Shown here: positions 24,201 through 36,276 of the stretch, in pieces
How the letters are laid out: every line of letters starts with the position of its first letter
How positions within the stretch are numbered: position 1 is the stretch's first letter
Origin: Acanthaster planci
Lineage: Eukaryota > Echinodermata > Asteroidea > Valvatida > Acanthasteridae
Assembly (NCBI RefSeq): GCF_001949145.1
Contig: NW_019091362.1
Coordinates: 4,517,084 to 4,581,083 of the forward strand
DNA length: 64,000 bases
Direction: 5' to 3'
The notes under the pieces: model-generated
Databases searched by the model: none
Told to the model about the DNA's origin: nothing
What the model saw: the letters and a program-made list of their open reading frames with translations, nothing else
Program-made: the position numbers and the translations under genes

Positions 24201-25660
24201 CACTGCACGCGGTCACTCGCCTGAGCCGGGCCAGTCACCCCCGCCACCGGCTAGAAAACCTGCCTACCACCGATCTCTCGAGTTACGCTTTACCTCAGTA
24301 ATTACAACCAAGGCAGCAGGCTGGTTCCTTTTTCTCTCTCACAGAAACAGTTTCCGCACGCCTAGGTCTTTGGCCATCAGTTAAGAACCCACGAAGGAAA
24401 AACAGAAATCGATGAAATTTACACCTAGGCAATAAAGTTACATTGGTGGCTGAGGTGACGGGCCATTGGCAATAGCATTGATCTGTAAGAAAAGGTAGCT
24501 AGGCTCTATGTCATTGTTCATTCACCTCACAAACCTTCCAGCACGTTGAGATGAATTGCGCGCGATAAATCCACGCTCTCCTCGGAAAACACGGGCAATT
24601 AATAAGCAGTGAATTCTTTTACGAATGGGTAAGGTAATACAGAAGTCTCGGTGAGGATTCAGCGCTTGATAACGTGGTGCTTTATCAGAATCCTGAATTT
24701 TTAGTTAGCGCTCACAGTACGTACGATCAGGCCTCTCTTGAGGATCATATTTTGTACTCAACATCAGTACACTAGAGGTTTCTACCCCGTTTTGTGGAGT
24801 TCTGGACTGAGAAACCTCCCCTGATTTTAAAATTGGGACAGGTGTATTTTCAGTGTATTTTTCTATGCCTGGTGATCCACAGTTGCCACGGCAACTGATG
24901 TTTTAACATCAATGCAGGGTATGTATTAATTAGAAACGTTTACTTGGTCGTTACGACTTTAGTAATAATATAAGACATATTTATTTACTGGAATGAAAAC
25001 CGTTCGACCAGTAAATAACTCATGGAAATACAAATGTTGTTATGTTGACATATCCATTTCTCATTCTCTACATACAATTTGTGTTAAGACGAACTATTAA
25101 ATATGTTTTTGATAACTTTTAAATACTTTCCATATGCACTAAAAAGGTATGATAATTCAGGGGAAAGTTGTAAGCAAAAATACTATCCACGCTACCTAAG
25201 CAGCGGACATTTGACCTTTTCACATCACTGGGAGCAGAATCGAAGTGAGCAATTGAGCTTAACCGTTCGGTCATTTCATCAAGGTTTAAGGGAGAGCTAT
25301 TGTCTATATAAATAAACAGAACGACTGCGGTTAAATGAGTGCTTACTTTGAGAAAAACGTATTGGAAGATTGCCCATTTAAAAAAAGCGATCGATAATAT
25401 TAATTTTGTTAGTAAAATGATTAGTGCATTTTCATATGCATTCAAGCTGATTGTCATGCGGGAGATAATGTCGTGGTTCTGACATCGATCAATAACACAC
25501 CGAATTGTTATATACATTACAAAATGGATTTTTTCAATTGGTCTGTTCTTGTTATGCTTCCTGACACTAAACATGATAATGTTTTCTAAGGGTAGGCAAT
25601 TATGTCATCCATTAGGTAGTCTTAATTACTATATCTCGTAAATATTCATGAGCAACTCAG
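18232..25660. other. Unassigned intergenic sequence
   Basis: No gene recognised in about 7.4 kb. It holds a G9 run at 19856-19864 and small perfect hairpins at 24891-24906 (AGTTGCC/GGCAACT) and 24982-25017 (TATTTACTGG/CCAGTAAATA, 16-nt loop). The frame at 23933-24301 is proline- and histidine-rich with no recognisable domain and was left uncalled. Confidence 0.45.
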
Positions 25661-25668
25661 AGCGCGTC

Positions 25669-25714
25669 ATTGGCCAATTCCACCTCGCGTCTGATACGCG
25701 ACCAGGTGACGTCA
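25669..25714. promoter_or_regulatory. Candidate promoter module: CCAAT palindrome plus CRE
   Basis: ATTGGCCAAT (25669-25678), which contains an NF-Y type CCAAT box on both strands, lies 28 bp before the full CRE palindrome TGACGTCA (25707-25714), within locally CpG-richer sequence. This pairing is common in animal promoters. A possible first coding exon lies about 250 bp downstream at 25968. No TATA box or transcript evidence is available. Confidence 0.3.
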
Positions 25715-25967
25715 CAGCGGTGAGTATCCACCTCGCTGTCGTGCGGTAGTTTTTTTTCTGGTAGCGCCAAAAATCCCTCTGGAGCCTGCCGAGTAAATAA
25801 GTAGTCTGTGCCATGTAATCTTTACGGAACCAGTCTGGAGTTGTATCCTGATAACTATTAAAGTAAGACCCAAAACGTATGCCAGCACCCGACTACTGAA
25901 GCCCTGTTTCTATGCACATCTGCACTCCACTATCATTACCTAGAAATTTAGGAGCTGAGAAACAACA

Positions 25968-25976
25968 ATGGCGTCT
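25968..25976 (+). CDS. Possible three-codon first coding exon (Met-Ala-Ser)
   Basis: The start codon sits in a near-ideal Kozak context (ACAACAATGGCG). After ATG GCG TCT comes a consensus donor GTGAGTAC, giving a phase-0 junction. With the CCAAT/CRE module upstream this could be the first coding exon of a plus-strand gene whose other exons I could not recognise. Short upstream ATGs are present in the presumed leader. A chance match is quite possible. Confidence 0.2.
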
Positions 25977-28900
25977 GTGAGTACAAGTAGCGTGAGGTTT
26001 CTGTTTGAATATTTATGAAGTGTAGTAAAACATATACAGCATGGTCGGGAAAATAGTGGGAATTACTTGTTCCGAGATGTAGATCAGCTTGACTACCACC
26101 CGACGCGAAGCACTACTTCCCTCAAACCATGCTGTATTTGTATATACCAGACAGGATTGGTGCGGTGATAATGAAGTAATCTCTTGTTGGGCTCGGCCTC
26201 CGCAAGAGCCCCAAATTGAGGACAATGCACCCAGTAACAAAATCGAACCACAAAGCACACCGAGCAATGTGTGGGGGAAAAGACACGGCCCCGAGCGCTG
26301 ACTAGCGAGAAATCCCGCTACCCCATCTCTCACTCATATCCCACACCATGTGATGAATTAATATTTATTAAATTTCCTTCAAGACAGATGAATATAATCG
26401 AAGGGCGAGGGATAGGGGGGGGCTTGATAACTAACTTGGGGCCAACCGCGCAGTTCTGACCTAATCCCGGGCCGATCCTGTCATACCCCTTCTCCTGAAT
26501 ACGAACCAAATGCCGATAAACGGCAGCCGGGTTTTGAAGATGTTCCACTACTATCGGTGACTTGCTTCAATCAACAACAACCACTCCACTCCCCTGTCAT
26601 CATTCCCGCGTGCGTTTCAACGCCGCGCGTGAGAAACCCGCCAAAAAATCCGACAACAAATAATTATCCCTCCCTTTTCCGGATTGTTTTTCGATGGCTG
26701 CGGTATCACATCCACAAGGCACAACAGCTCGACGGGTAATTGTCCGCACGCGGCGGCCGAAGCTGTTTAATATAACGGCTCGAGTCAGTACCCGTTGAGG
26801 GTGCGCCAGAAACAGTGACTCTAAGGATGAGTAACGACCTCATCGTTTGAGACTGAACCAAACGTCAAAAAGCTGATGTCCTGAAAAGGAAACTGAGACA
26901 GTACACCCAAGGCGTCTGTACCAACCACCAATACTTCCACTGGGTAAAAATCAAGACTCATATGAGGCGAAATTCGTCAACGGCCAAGGTTTGTCCCCAT
27001 GTCAAGTTATAACTTAGCTATCTGTAGACCAAATGGGTGCACACAAAGTCATGATGGGAACATTAACGGTAGCCCTTGACGGTGTGTTCGAATGATACGC
27101 ACAATACTGACTGCCCCGATATAAACATTAATGGTGTCGTGCCAATGGCTTTCTGGAATGACATCCACGCATAACGAGGGCTGTCTGTCAATAACAGCAC
27201 GGTAGCAAATGTGAACGAGCCAGAGAGTCCATTGGGAAACTGCTCAAAGAGCAGATAATAGAGTACGCTGGTTTCCGTCCCGTGCGTAGTCTCCAGACGT
27301 CTTGCAGAGGTATTCCGAACGTAGGGACCGGTAGCGGGTAACGAAAGTGGTTCATTTAAATAAGGAAGCGATGCCCACTTAATGGACAAACTACGCAGGA
27401 CCTGATAGAATATTTTGCCTTGTCTTCTTCGTTACCGAAAATAACTTCACCAAAAATTGTTTTTTAATCTAAAATTTAACAACATAACCACTGATTTGGA
27501 ATAAATTGTATAAAAATAATCTATCGATGATATTCACTGAAAAAAATATTACCACATTGTGATCATCAAAGAATTAGCAAGGACAGGTAGGCCTACTTGA
27601 ATTTTATTCGCCTTACTGATGAAACGTAATGCACGTTGCAATCCGGTTTGTAAGTGACTTCGTCACACACGCGGACGCGCCACGATTTGCAGGCTCCCAT
27701 TGAACGATCGCTGAAGTTGCACGTTAACTTCCAATTCCACGGTTCCATGTAAACGGCAATCAATGCAGGCAAGTCTATGATCAGTGGGCGTGGCATAAAC
27801 TGAAGATGACGTCGCACTACCAAACCGGATAGACCTAAAACATGATGACCTAACGCAATGTTTACCGTGGTGTATAGAGCCTGAAAGTACAATATCACGA
27901 AGCGAGCTTCCGGAACCCTTGCGCGGTCTACCTATGGGGACTTTACATTGGGCCAACCTATAACATTCGATAATTTTTGGAAGACTAATTCCAACCTGAA
28001 ACTGAAACCACCCCATGAAACACTCATGTTGGAATTTTACCTTTGTCTTCCTCAAGCAATATTTCGGAAAAGTCATTTGGAGATGGGTAAAAACGCATTT
28101 TATTAACGACTTTTCAAGTCGGCGACATCGTACCTAGCTCTCCTTGTTCATGCACGTTTGTTTTCACTCGCCTCCTTTCTTGAAAACGAGATTGTACAAC
28201 CTTGCAAAGATTTACGTATCAGCAGTTGATTGGTTCCAGATTCCGTTGAGTCGACATCATGCAGTTGTTGTCAGTAAAGGTTAGATAAAGTATTAGAATC
28301 TTTCGTAAAAGTAGAATATTGCTTTAAGTTTATTACCGTAATAAATTATAAAAGTGTGTAAAATTTTTTGATCTGCTTTTATTTTGGCTTTTAGCCACAG
28401 ACTGCCATAAAATTTCAAATTGTAAATGTTCATCTGCGTACGAGACTGCTGCATTGCACTGTTCTTCATGTATTTTAGATTTTTGGAAGTGATGGGTCGA
28501 TTTTTGGCAGGATATTTCTCTTTTAGGTCAGGTGATTTTTCAGTTTATATAAATTGATATACAAGCAAATATTTTCCAAAGCCCCTTTTCCGAGTTGGAT
28601 TTTTAAAGAAGAAACTGAACGAAAATATCACAAATTCTAAAGTCTTTGCATGTTATTTTTCCTACCCAAGGGTTCCGGAAGCGCGCCATCAGGGTCAACT
28701 TTCAGGCTCTATTGTATGTGAAAAGTGGGGACAGTCAAGACACATAATGCGCACTATTGCTAGATAAAATATACCATGAGCATGGAAAATTGTCAAGAGA
28801 CCCTGAGATTGAGAAGGCCTATTGTTGTAACGTAGAAGCAAGTAATAACAACCAAAAGAACGGACCAAACCCAAGATGGCTGTGCAAGAACTTCAACAAC

Positions 28901-29618
28901 CTTATGAGACACACCCTTATATACACACACTGCACTATCAAAAAATTCAACTACAATCAATGAATCAATACCAAAACAACCTCTTAGTTAGCCACATGGT
29001 AATTTCAGGAATTCGTCAGGTGAGTCTATACTCGCTCTCTCTATGGTATGTACTTATTCAAATTACACAATACCACACCTACATTTTCCAAATGGTTCGT
29101 TTTGCGTGCCAATTTGTGTATCAAGCACGCGACAAACGCTAGAGCTGCATTTTTCGAGCTCTATTTTCATAGTCTGGAATACTAGACTCGTTGATTGCGA
29201 TTACTCTCGTCAAATCAAGGGTCCGGTATGTATGTAAAGTCCTAGCGCTTTTTGCGTTGTGGTGCTAATTCGTGCTTGAAAAGAGACTAGTGCTGAGTAT
29301 AAGTAGGCTTTGCGCAAGGATATGAAAGTTCAAAGGATTTCAATACATGCGACTTAAAACTTAAGCTGCTGCTACAATTGTGTCATGTGACAGTTCCGCT
29401 AGGAATTGTGGTACGCAATGCAATTCGGCCGAAACAGCTTTTGCTTTACTTATGGTTTTTTTCCTGTTCTTTTTTTTTTGCTGCTTCGGCAATTACCGGA
29501 GCAGCTCCTGTTTTCCTTATGATGTTTTTGGCGTTTTCGAAATTTTGCCAAAAGACATTCATTTTGTTCCTTTTTTTGCTTTTTTGCGCAATCTTTTTGT
29601 TCTTTTGTTGGCCTTTTC
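25977..29618. other. Unassigned sequence
   Basis: No exon or transposon was recognised. The minus-strand frame at 26013-26333 has one hydrophobic stretch but no splice or homology support. TAGGCCTA occurs at 27588-27595. Confidence 0.4.
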
Positions 29619-30560
29619 GTAAGTTTGCAAAAAGGCATTCTTTTTGTTTTATTTTTCTTCCTGTTCTGCCCAAAAGCCCATTTGTGCACGTTTCGTCCAT
29701 CATCGACTCTAATCAAATGTCCAAGTTTTGGCAACTTCGGATCTTCATTAAACTTATACCAACAAGAGACCATTATTCATGGAGGTCCTAGAACAATCGC
29801 GTCATAATGACGTCATCAAGTGATTTATTATTGGTTTTTCAATATATTTCAGCCACTTGACTTTGTACACGTTTTCAAGGCAACGTTTTGGTCTTTTCAA
29901 CATTCTATTCTCGTCAATGTTACACCGACAAAGACCTTAAATCAAAGGTGAAACCAAGTAAGGATGTCATAATGACGTCATCAAGAGATTATTAATTAAA
30001 TTTTGAATATTTTGTTTATTCTGATTGATTTTGTACACAATTTTCCGAGGCAGTTTGGGTCACCTTAAATCATGAATCTTCACTAAACTTTCACGAATTT
30101 TAGCCAACAATACGAAGATTGTCATGAAATGACGTCATGATTACCTCATCAGGTGTCAAATTACAATCTCTTAAACTGTGATATGCTAAATTAATTTAAA
30201 ATTAACCGTGGTGTAGTACCCTTTGGTGTTCATTTCATCTCGTGCAGGGCAAATCACGTGACCCTTCCTTCCGGGTAAGGGGCTTATCGTTTAAATAAAA
30301 GTGGTAATAGATATAAACTTGTTTTCAATGTTGATAGTCTCTTGGTGTATATTATTCTTCAAGACATCTACAGATCACATCACATAACCCTCGAGCGCCC
30401 TCTATCCACACGTTGAAAATTTTGAAAAATGAATTTGGAATACATGTCTAGGGCGATGATTGTCAGAATCGCCTGAAAACTGGTGTGTGTAATGATCGTT
30501 ACCACATGTGAAGCTTAAGGCCGATGACGTCATCAGAACTGAAATTACCGTCATAACAAG
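29619..30560 (+). repeat. Composite repeat, copy A, with phased CRE palindromes
   Basis: This copy shares long blocks with 32985-33650 and 34139-34540: a T-rich lead, CTTCGGATCTTCA-like sequence, TTTGTACACGTTTTC, a segment ACCCTTNCTTCCGG, GAGCGCCCTC, and a final GATGACGTCATCAGA. It contains four full CRE sites, at 29808, 29973, 30130 and 30525. The first three lie in an internal tandem duplication of about 160 bp. Coding potential is absent; the T-rich frame at 29378-29791 is low complexity. Confidence 0.65.
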
Positions 30561-30903
30561 ACCTGTTATTTTTCAAAAATTCCGTAAAAAATCAACTGTG
30601 AGAGGTATAAGCATCAATCGTCCATTAAATGATAGCTTAAACATTGGAGTCAATTGCACCAAATACATGACTGGTCTACTTCACACAGATGACGAGCCAA
30701 AAAGCAACTTTTGCGATATTTGAACACTATGCATTGGCTTCTGAGCGCGTGGATACGCAATATCTGACTACATATTACACGGAAACCACAGTGGGCATAT
30801 GCATATACTCACTGTGCTCGGTCCTTGCAAAACACGTGGTGCTGAAGATCGCTTTGTATGGAACGCCAAAGGAGTAAAAATCTTTTTAATTGCGATTAAT
30901 ACG

Positions 30904-31570
30904 ATAAACAATTCGTCACAGTTTTCACGAAGAGACAATCTGACCCCAAATTATGATTTTTTTGTTTTGTTTTGGCAGAATCAACTAGGTTGTGCAATGC
31001 CTACAACTTGATGTAATCATTTTTAACCAAATCTACTGAAATCACCCAAATCACGCTGACCCCTGAGGCGCAATATTCAACAAACCGCATTTTTTGTTTT
31101 CAGGAAGAGACAATTTTGTCTTCCATAGATATAACGCTGGCAAAAAGATCAAAATCGTGGGCAAAACTGGTTTTCACGAAGAGAAAAGTTGACTTCAGCA
31201 ATGTATACATATGGAACAATGTTGTACCTGGCACACGCGCTAAAGCAAAAGCGTGTACTGTGTGTGCCGCTTTCACGAAGAGACCAAAAGTCACACGAAT
31301 TTTAGAGTTTCACGAACAGACAACCCTTTTTTTTTTTTACAAAATAAGCAACTTTAATTAAAGTCTAGAAATATTAGTTTTGTAGTTCTGTGTCATGTAA
31401 CATCCCTCTCTTTCATGGAGTAGCATTGGTGAATTTAAAGGAACGCTAAAGTCTAAGAAATTAAGCGTTTGAAAAAGAGACCAACTTCAAATGCAATTTT
31501 CTCAAAACCTATGTTTTGCAATCCACTGAGAAAATTGTCTCTTCGTGAAAACTGTGAGGAATTGTTTTAT
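30904..31570. mobile_element. 667-bp element with 36-bp terminal inverted repeats
   Basis: The left terminus 30904-30939 and right terminus 31534-31570 are inverted repeats with one mismatch and one indel (core TCACAGTTTTCACGAAGAGA). Inside, CACGAAGAGA or close variants recur near 31174, 31271 and 31308. No transposase frame is present. The high identity of the arms suggests fairly recent insertion into the surrounding repeat block. Superfamily unknown; a TA target duplication is possible but not clear. Confidence 0.7.
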
Positions 31571-31571
31571 A

Positions 31572-31725
31572 CATGTCTGATTGGGTTGAAACCTTGCAGG
31601 TAGTTAGAAAGAGAAGTGTTATAGACGAAAATTGACCTCATGTGATCGTAATGTCATCTGAAAAAAGGTCATGTGACATTAAAAGTGCATCATTTGAAGC
31701 ACCGTATCTCCTTAACACGTATGTT
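31572..31725 (+). repeat. Detached unit of the 145-bp repeat
   Basis: This segment aligns with the array at 32486-32975. It begins ATGTCTGATTGGGTTGAAAC, then has AAGTGTTATAGACGAAA, a decayed CRE-like centre GTAATGTCATC, and GTCATGTGACATTAAAAGTG. It is separated from the array by about 760 bp of other sequence and abuts the inverted-repeat element. Confidence 0.6.
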
Positions 31726-32485
31726 CACCCATTCCACTTACTTTGTGCGAATGCGCTAAAATTCGGCAAAGTCGCGATCACTTTCTGTTGCTTGTTAAAT
31801 TGGCAACGCCCGCCAGCAAATGACTACACAAAAATCTATCTGCGGAGATCTTCAGCACTGTGTAAACGTTTGCTGAATTTATACCAGAGAAATATAATCA
31901 GGCTTCAGATTTCATTTTGTGATGTGTTTCTTGTTAATCAAAAGTGACATTTGGGAGAAAATGGGGTGAAAGATGTCGGTGTACGTAACATTTCTGAACG
32001 CAAAAAAGGGTATTTTAAACTTGAAATTTTGAATTGTTCTCCAGTTGGTCCACACATGCTGCATATCCTGATAACTGAAAGAGTGTTTGAAAAAGGTAAC
32101 CATGTTATGTTTAGCTATAGCGAATTGTCCTTTGTTAGTTTGATCAATTTCAATTTCGGCTCTCTGTCTTCGGCAATCTGATTGTATTTATTTGTTGTAA
32201 AAATCATCTTTTCAAAATTTGCTTCAAATTTTGTGCAACTGGGTTCATATACTGCGTTGGTTTAATGTTGTTCAATCCATTTTTATTTATCATTTTATCT
32301 TTGTGAACTTTATTTGTTTGCTTTTTGTTAAAAACAATTATGATCTTCATCCTCGAAAAGAAATGTCGGGACGATGTTCGACGTCACCTGCCTCGAAATC
32401 CACAATAAAGTGATCGAGTACGCATGCGCTAGCTCTCAACTAAGTGGTGCACAAGGGCATGGGAGTGAACATACCTGTCAAAGAT
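31726..32485. other. Unassigned sequence between repeat units
   Basis: A+T-rich sequence with no recognised gene or repeat. It ends with GATGTTCGACGTCACC and an AATAAA near 32404. Confidence 0.35.
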
Positions 32486-32975
32486 ATGTCTGATTGCGTT
32501 GAAACCTTGCAGACAGATAGAGGGAAGTGTTACAGACGAAACTGACAGCATGTGATGATGACATCATCAGCTGACAAGTCACGTGACATTGAATGTGCAC
32601 TCTTCAAAGTACTATATCTCATAAAGTATACACCCAATTCGAATGGAGCCTTCCGGATATCTAGAAAGGGAAGTGTTATATACGAAAATTCACCTGATGC
32701 AATGATGATGTCATCAGCTGACAAGTCACGTGATATTAGTGCCGTACTCTTCAAAGCACTGAAGAAACGGACCAATTGGGTTGAAACTTTGCTGATATCT
32801 TGAAGGGGGAGGGCTTTAGACGAACATTGACCGAATGTGATGATAACATCATCAGCTGACAAGTCAAGTAACATTAAAGGTGCCCTCTTCAAAGCACTAT
32901 ATCTCTTGAAGTACATGTGCAAATGGGTTGAATCCTTGAAGACATCTTGGAAGGTAAGTGTTATAGGCAACCAGT
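32486..32975 (+). repeat. Tandem array of about 145-bp units with CRE-like/E-box core
   Basis: Units start near 32486, 32635, 32774 and (partial) 32924. Each has GGGTTGAAAC-like sequence, AAGTGTTA..GACGAA, a palindromic core GATGATGNCATCATC, CAGCTGACAAGTCACGTGA (including the E-boxes CAGCTG and, in two units, CACGTG), and CTCTTCAAAGCACTATATCTC. Core spacing is 149 and 136 bp. The units are diverged and non-coding. Confidence 0.7.
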
Positions 32976-32984
32976 AGATTAGTT

Positions 32985-33650
32985 GTTCAAATGCAGGAAA
33001 AAGTGCAAAAAAGGTCATTTTCCTTCCTCTTCTGCCCCGAAGCCAATTCAATGTGTACATGTTCCACCATCGACATTTCCTTTGCAACTTCGGATCCATT
33101 CGAACTTGTACTGACGAACGACCCTTAGGCATAGTTGGTCCTGTAACAATGACGTCATGATGACGCCATCAAAAGATTTATTAATGGTTTTTCAGTATTT
33201 ATTTCAGCCCCGAATTTGTACACGTTTTCGTGTGATAGAGCTAGTGACCTAGTGATAGAGTGATCATTGATTACCGTTTCTTCTCGTTAGGTAAAATCGC
33301 TTGACCCTTACTTCCGGTCCAAACTGGTCCTGACCGGAAGTGCTTTATAATTTGAAAGTAATGATAGATATGAACGTACTTCCAACGGTGTTAGTCTACG
33401 ACAATATTGTTTTCATCAAAACATCTTCTGAAGACGTCATGCAACACTCGAGCACCCTCCACCGAAAGGTTATGAAATTTTTAAAAAAATCTATTTTGAA
33501 CAAATGTCTGTGGCGAAGTTTGCCTGAATTGCTTGACAATCAGTAGATGTAACGACCTTTGTGCCTGTAATGTTTGTGCCAAAAAAATTAGACTGATGAC
33601 ATCATCAGACCGGAAGTTAAAAGGAAAAACCTTTAATTCATTAAAAATCA
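32985..33650 (+). repeat. Composite repeat, copy B
   Basis: Colinear with copy A, but lacks the second and third 160-bp internal units. Shared blocks include CTTCGGATC, TTTGTACACGTTTTC, ACCCTTACTTCCGG, AACACTCGAGCACCCTCC and GATGACATCATCAGACC. One full CRE is at 33150-33157. The decay and frame breaks show it is non-coding. Confidence 0.6.
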
Positions 33651-34138
33651 CGAAAAAAATTAAATCCGACAGCTACAGTCTGAAATTGCTCATCAAAAAA
33701 GAGGGTAAGTATCTGTATCTATTGTCCAAGGCGTTGGGCTTGTTATATTTTTCATACACACCATGCACCAATAATGAAAAAAAAGCATTACGCTGCTGAT
33801 ATCGGCAACACGACCCGTACCGGTAAGACTCATAATGTTTTGTACGTGTAAAGCGTGTAACGGAGCCCCCCTGTTTGGGGGGATCTGGAAAAATGCCAAA
33901 CACGTGGCAGGGAAGGCGTGTGAGTTTGTATTGTCATGCTCTGCTGTAGCAAGGAGGGTAGTGCTCCCACAGACCCTAATTTGATTTTGGCCTGTTCCGT
34001 GCTGGTAAATGCACCGTATCTTCCGAAGGGCATGTATGATTGGGCCCTGAATACACGGTGAGTGTTATATTTTGAACTACGGACTTAACGACATCTGGTC
34101 TATTCCCGCCCGTTCCAACTTCAGTTTTTATTTAAAGA
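33651..34138. other. Unassigned sequence between repeat copies
   Basis: No gene recognised. It contains the hairpin CCCCCC/GGGGGG at 33866-33882 and a segment near 33940-33975 (CTGCTGTAGCAAGGAGG) that looks like dispersed-repeat sequence. Confidence 0.35.
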
Positions 34139-34540
34139 AAAGAGTTTCCCGAAACAGCTCAGTGTTTTGACAACGTTTGTCTCGTCGTCTTCCGCCCAAC
34201 ATCCTATTTGTTTTGTACACGTTTCTTCCAACATTGACTTCAGTGTGTTTGCAACTTTGGATCTTCACCAAACTTACATATATGAAGGACCCTAATGTAT
34301 GGATGGTTCTAGAACAATAACGTCACGAAGTGATTTATTATTCATTTTTAAATATTTATTTAACCCCATTGCCTTTGTACACATTTTCGAGGCACCATAT
34401 TAGTAACTTGACGATCTTCAATCGTCATCAGAGTAACAGCAAACACAGACCTTAATACAAATATTAAGTCCAAATTTATGACGTCATGATGATATCATGA
34501 TTTTTTTATTGATTTCGTAATATTTAATTTTTCACATTGG
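34139..34540 (+). repeat. Composite repeat, copy C (partial)
   Basis: Matches the first part of copy A: CCGAAACAGCT, CCGCCCAACATCC, TTTGTACACGTTTC, TTGGATCTTCACCAAACTT, AAGTGATTTATTATT, then a second 160-bp unit with TGACGTCATGATGA. One full CRE lies at 34479-34486; an earlier one at 34320 has decayed to AACGTCAC. It lacks the downstream GAGCGCCCTC portion. Confidence 0.6.
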
Positions 34541-36276
34541 TGCACCCTCGTATTCCACCACGTAGAGAGGGTCCCATGAGACATGAGATTAAAGTTGCAG
34601 GTTTTCTGTATAGGTTTAGTACGTGTGTTTCTACTTTGCTCTCATCCATCTTAATGGCTGGGTAGCTTTATTCAACTTTAGCTGATGAAAATTATTGGTT
34701 TTTCGTCTTTTTTCGATAACCAACATACCTAAGAGTCAAAACATAAAGTAATCATTGGTACAAAAATTAAAACCTGACAAACATCGGGAACAATTCATAT
34801 TCTCACGTGCAGCCAGCAGATAGATATTGTTGAAAACTTCCCGCAATGCAACGCAAATAATCTACCTCTTGGTGGCGCACTTTGTAAATGACTAGTATTG
34901 CCAGTTGGGGACAAAGAATTATTCTCCCTTGCTCTCTCTCTTACCCTAAATCATTGGTAGATGATTTATCAAATTATTTTATCGCTCACAGAATAAGTGC
35001 GAATGCACTCGACATGTGACTCCAAGCAGGCCTTATGGTGACATGAACAGATTAAAGAATGTAACGGTTAACCCTCGTGGCGCCCGTGTGACTAATGAGT
35101 GATACTGGCCAAGAATTTTCGATATATTGGTGGTAATTTACATGAACAAAAACGGCGCGTGTTCAAAGCGTGCATTCTCTGCAGCAACAGTGATATGAGA
35201 ACATTCCATGATTTATAAGGAAATGGGTGTTCCATTCTAAAAATAGCAACATTTAAAAGACAACTACCGTTAAGCAAAGAGTCTCCCGTTGGATGAAACT
35301 CTTCATTCGGGCCGTCCAAAAGCAAGGTATTGATATGCAACACATAATCTGCAATCAGTCTTTAAAATGGGCAGCTTTGCAAGCATATAAAATTGCCTAT
35401 GCTGGTGGTTTGGACAACCGAGGGCACTGTAGCTGTGATGCCTATTCAATTTACATGCCTCGATGCCAGTATTTGCTCTTTGAAACCATTCATGAGAAGG
35501 GGCTGCTTGTTGCCTTCTTGCCATTGCTCAATACGACAAAAATAATCATAGGAAGAGAAATCTAAGACAGAAAAATATCACAAATTCCTGGATTTTTATT
35601 CACAAATCACTATCAAATTGATGTTTTTCCTTGATGGGCATTACTGTTTTATCATGAATATGCATAAATAAAGAACTAATGAGCCTCAAAGTTCCCTTTA
35701 AAGTAGCAAAATAAATCTGACCATTTTATATAGACAGAAAGGTGTATAAGCAAGGGTTATTAAAAATTGCATTGCATTGACCCTTTAATTACATGGTAAC
35801 CGTCAGTACCATTGTGCGTGATAGACAAGGTACTACGTCACGGATTCCATCATCAGCTAGTCGATGAGTGTCGGAAAACTACACCCACTGATCATCCCAC
35901 ACTCATGAAGTTCCACGCACGCGGTCCATGGAGATGTTGATTCGAAATGACATATATACCAGGCATCGCAGAAATCAAGGCATTTGACGCAACGCGCTCA
36001 CGAGAGTCGCACATGGTCGGCAAGCGTACTGTCCATCACCAACCTCAGTGCTGCACATCACTGCATCACAGTCGGCCTACATCCCCTCCTCGTTTGTATG
36101 GAGACTGTGTCGTGAGTTTGACTCTTAACTGCCGTTAATCTCGTCTGCTAATAATCGCGCGCGAACTGAAGTTTGAGGGAGAGGACCACTTCAAACTGTA
36201 CCCTAAGCAAGGGGAGCCTACTCTGTGGCAGGCCTTGGGTTTTTGCTCCTGACAAGGACTCATCAGATAAAACACC
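34541..36276. other. Region upstream of the secreted-precursor exon
   Basis: No exon recognised. Possible promoter elements are a CRE-like TACGTCAC at 35833-35840 and CATATATACC near 35949-35958, about 320 bp before the start codon at 36277. Short ATG frames precede the main start, so an untranslated exon and intron may intervene. Confidence 0.3.

Noticed and set aside
26013-26333. Minus-strand frame with a hydrophobic segment
   Set aside because: No signal-peptide layout, splice sites or homology; probably chance.
29378-29791. Hydrophobic Phe-rich plus-strand frame resembling a membrane protein
   Set aside because: It is produced by a T-rich low-complexity stretch at the start of a repeat copy; the homologous copies do not keep the frame.
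32530-33132. 200-codon minus-strand frame, the longest in the window
   Set aside because: It runs through three tandem copies of the 145-bp non-coding repeat, and its protein repeats follow the DNA repeat with differing unit lengths.
29619-34540. Possible CRISPR-like array or regularly spaced prokaryotic repeat
   Set aside because: Units are long, diverged and contiguous, and the sequence is eukaryotic; these are tandem and dispersed animal repeats.
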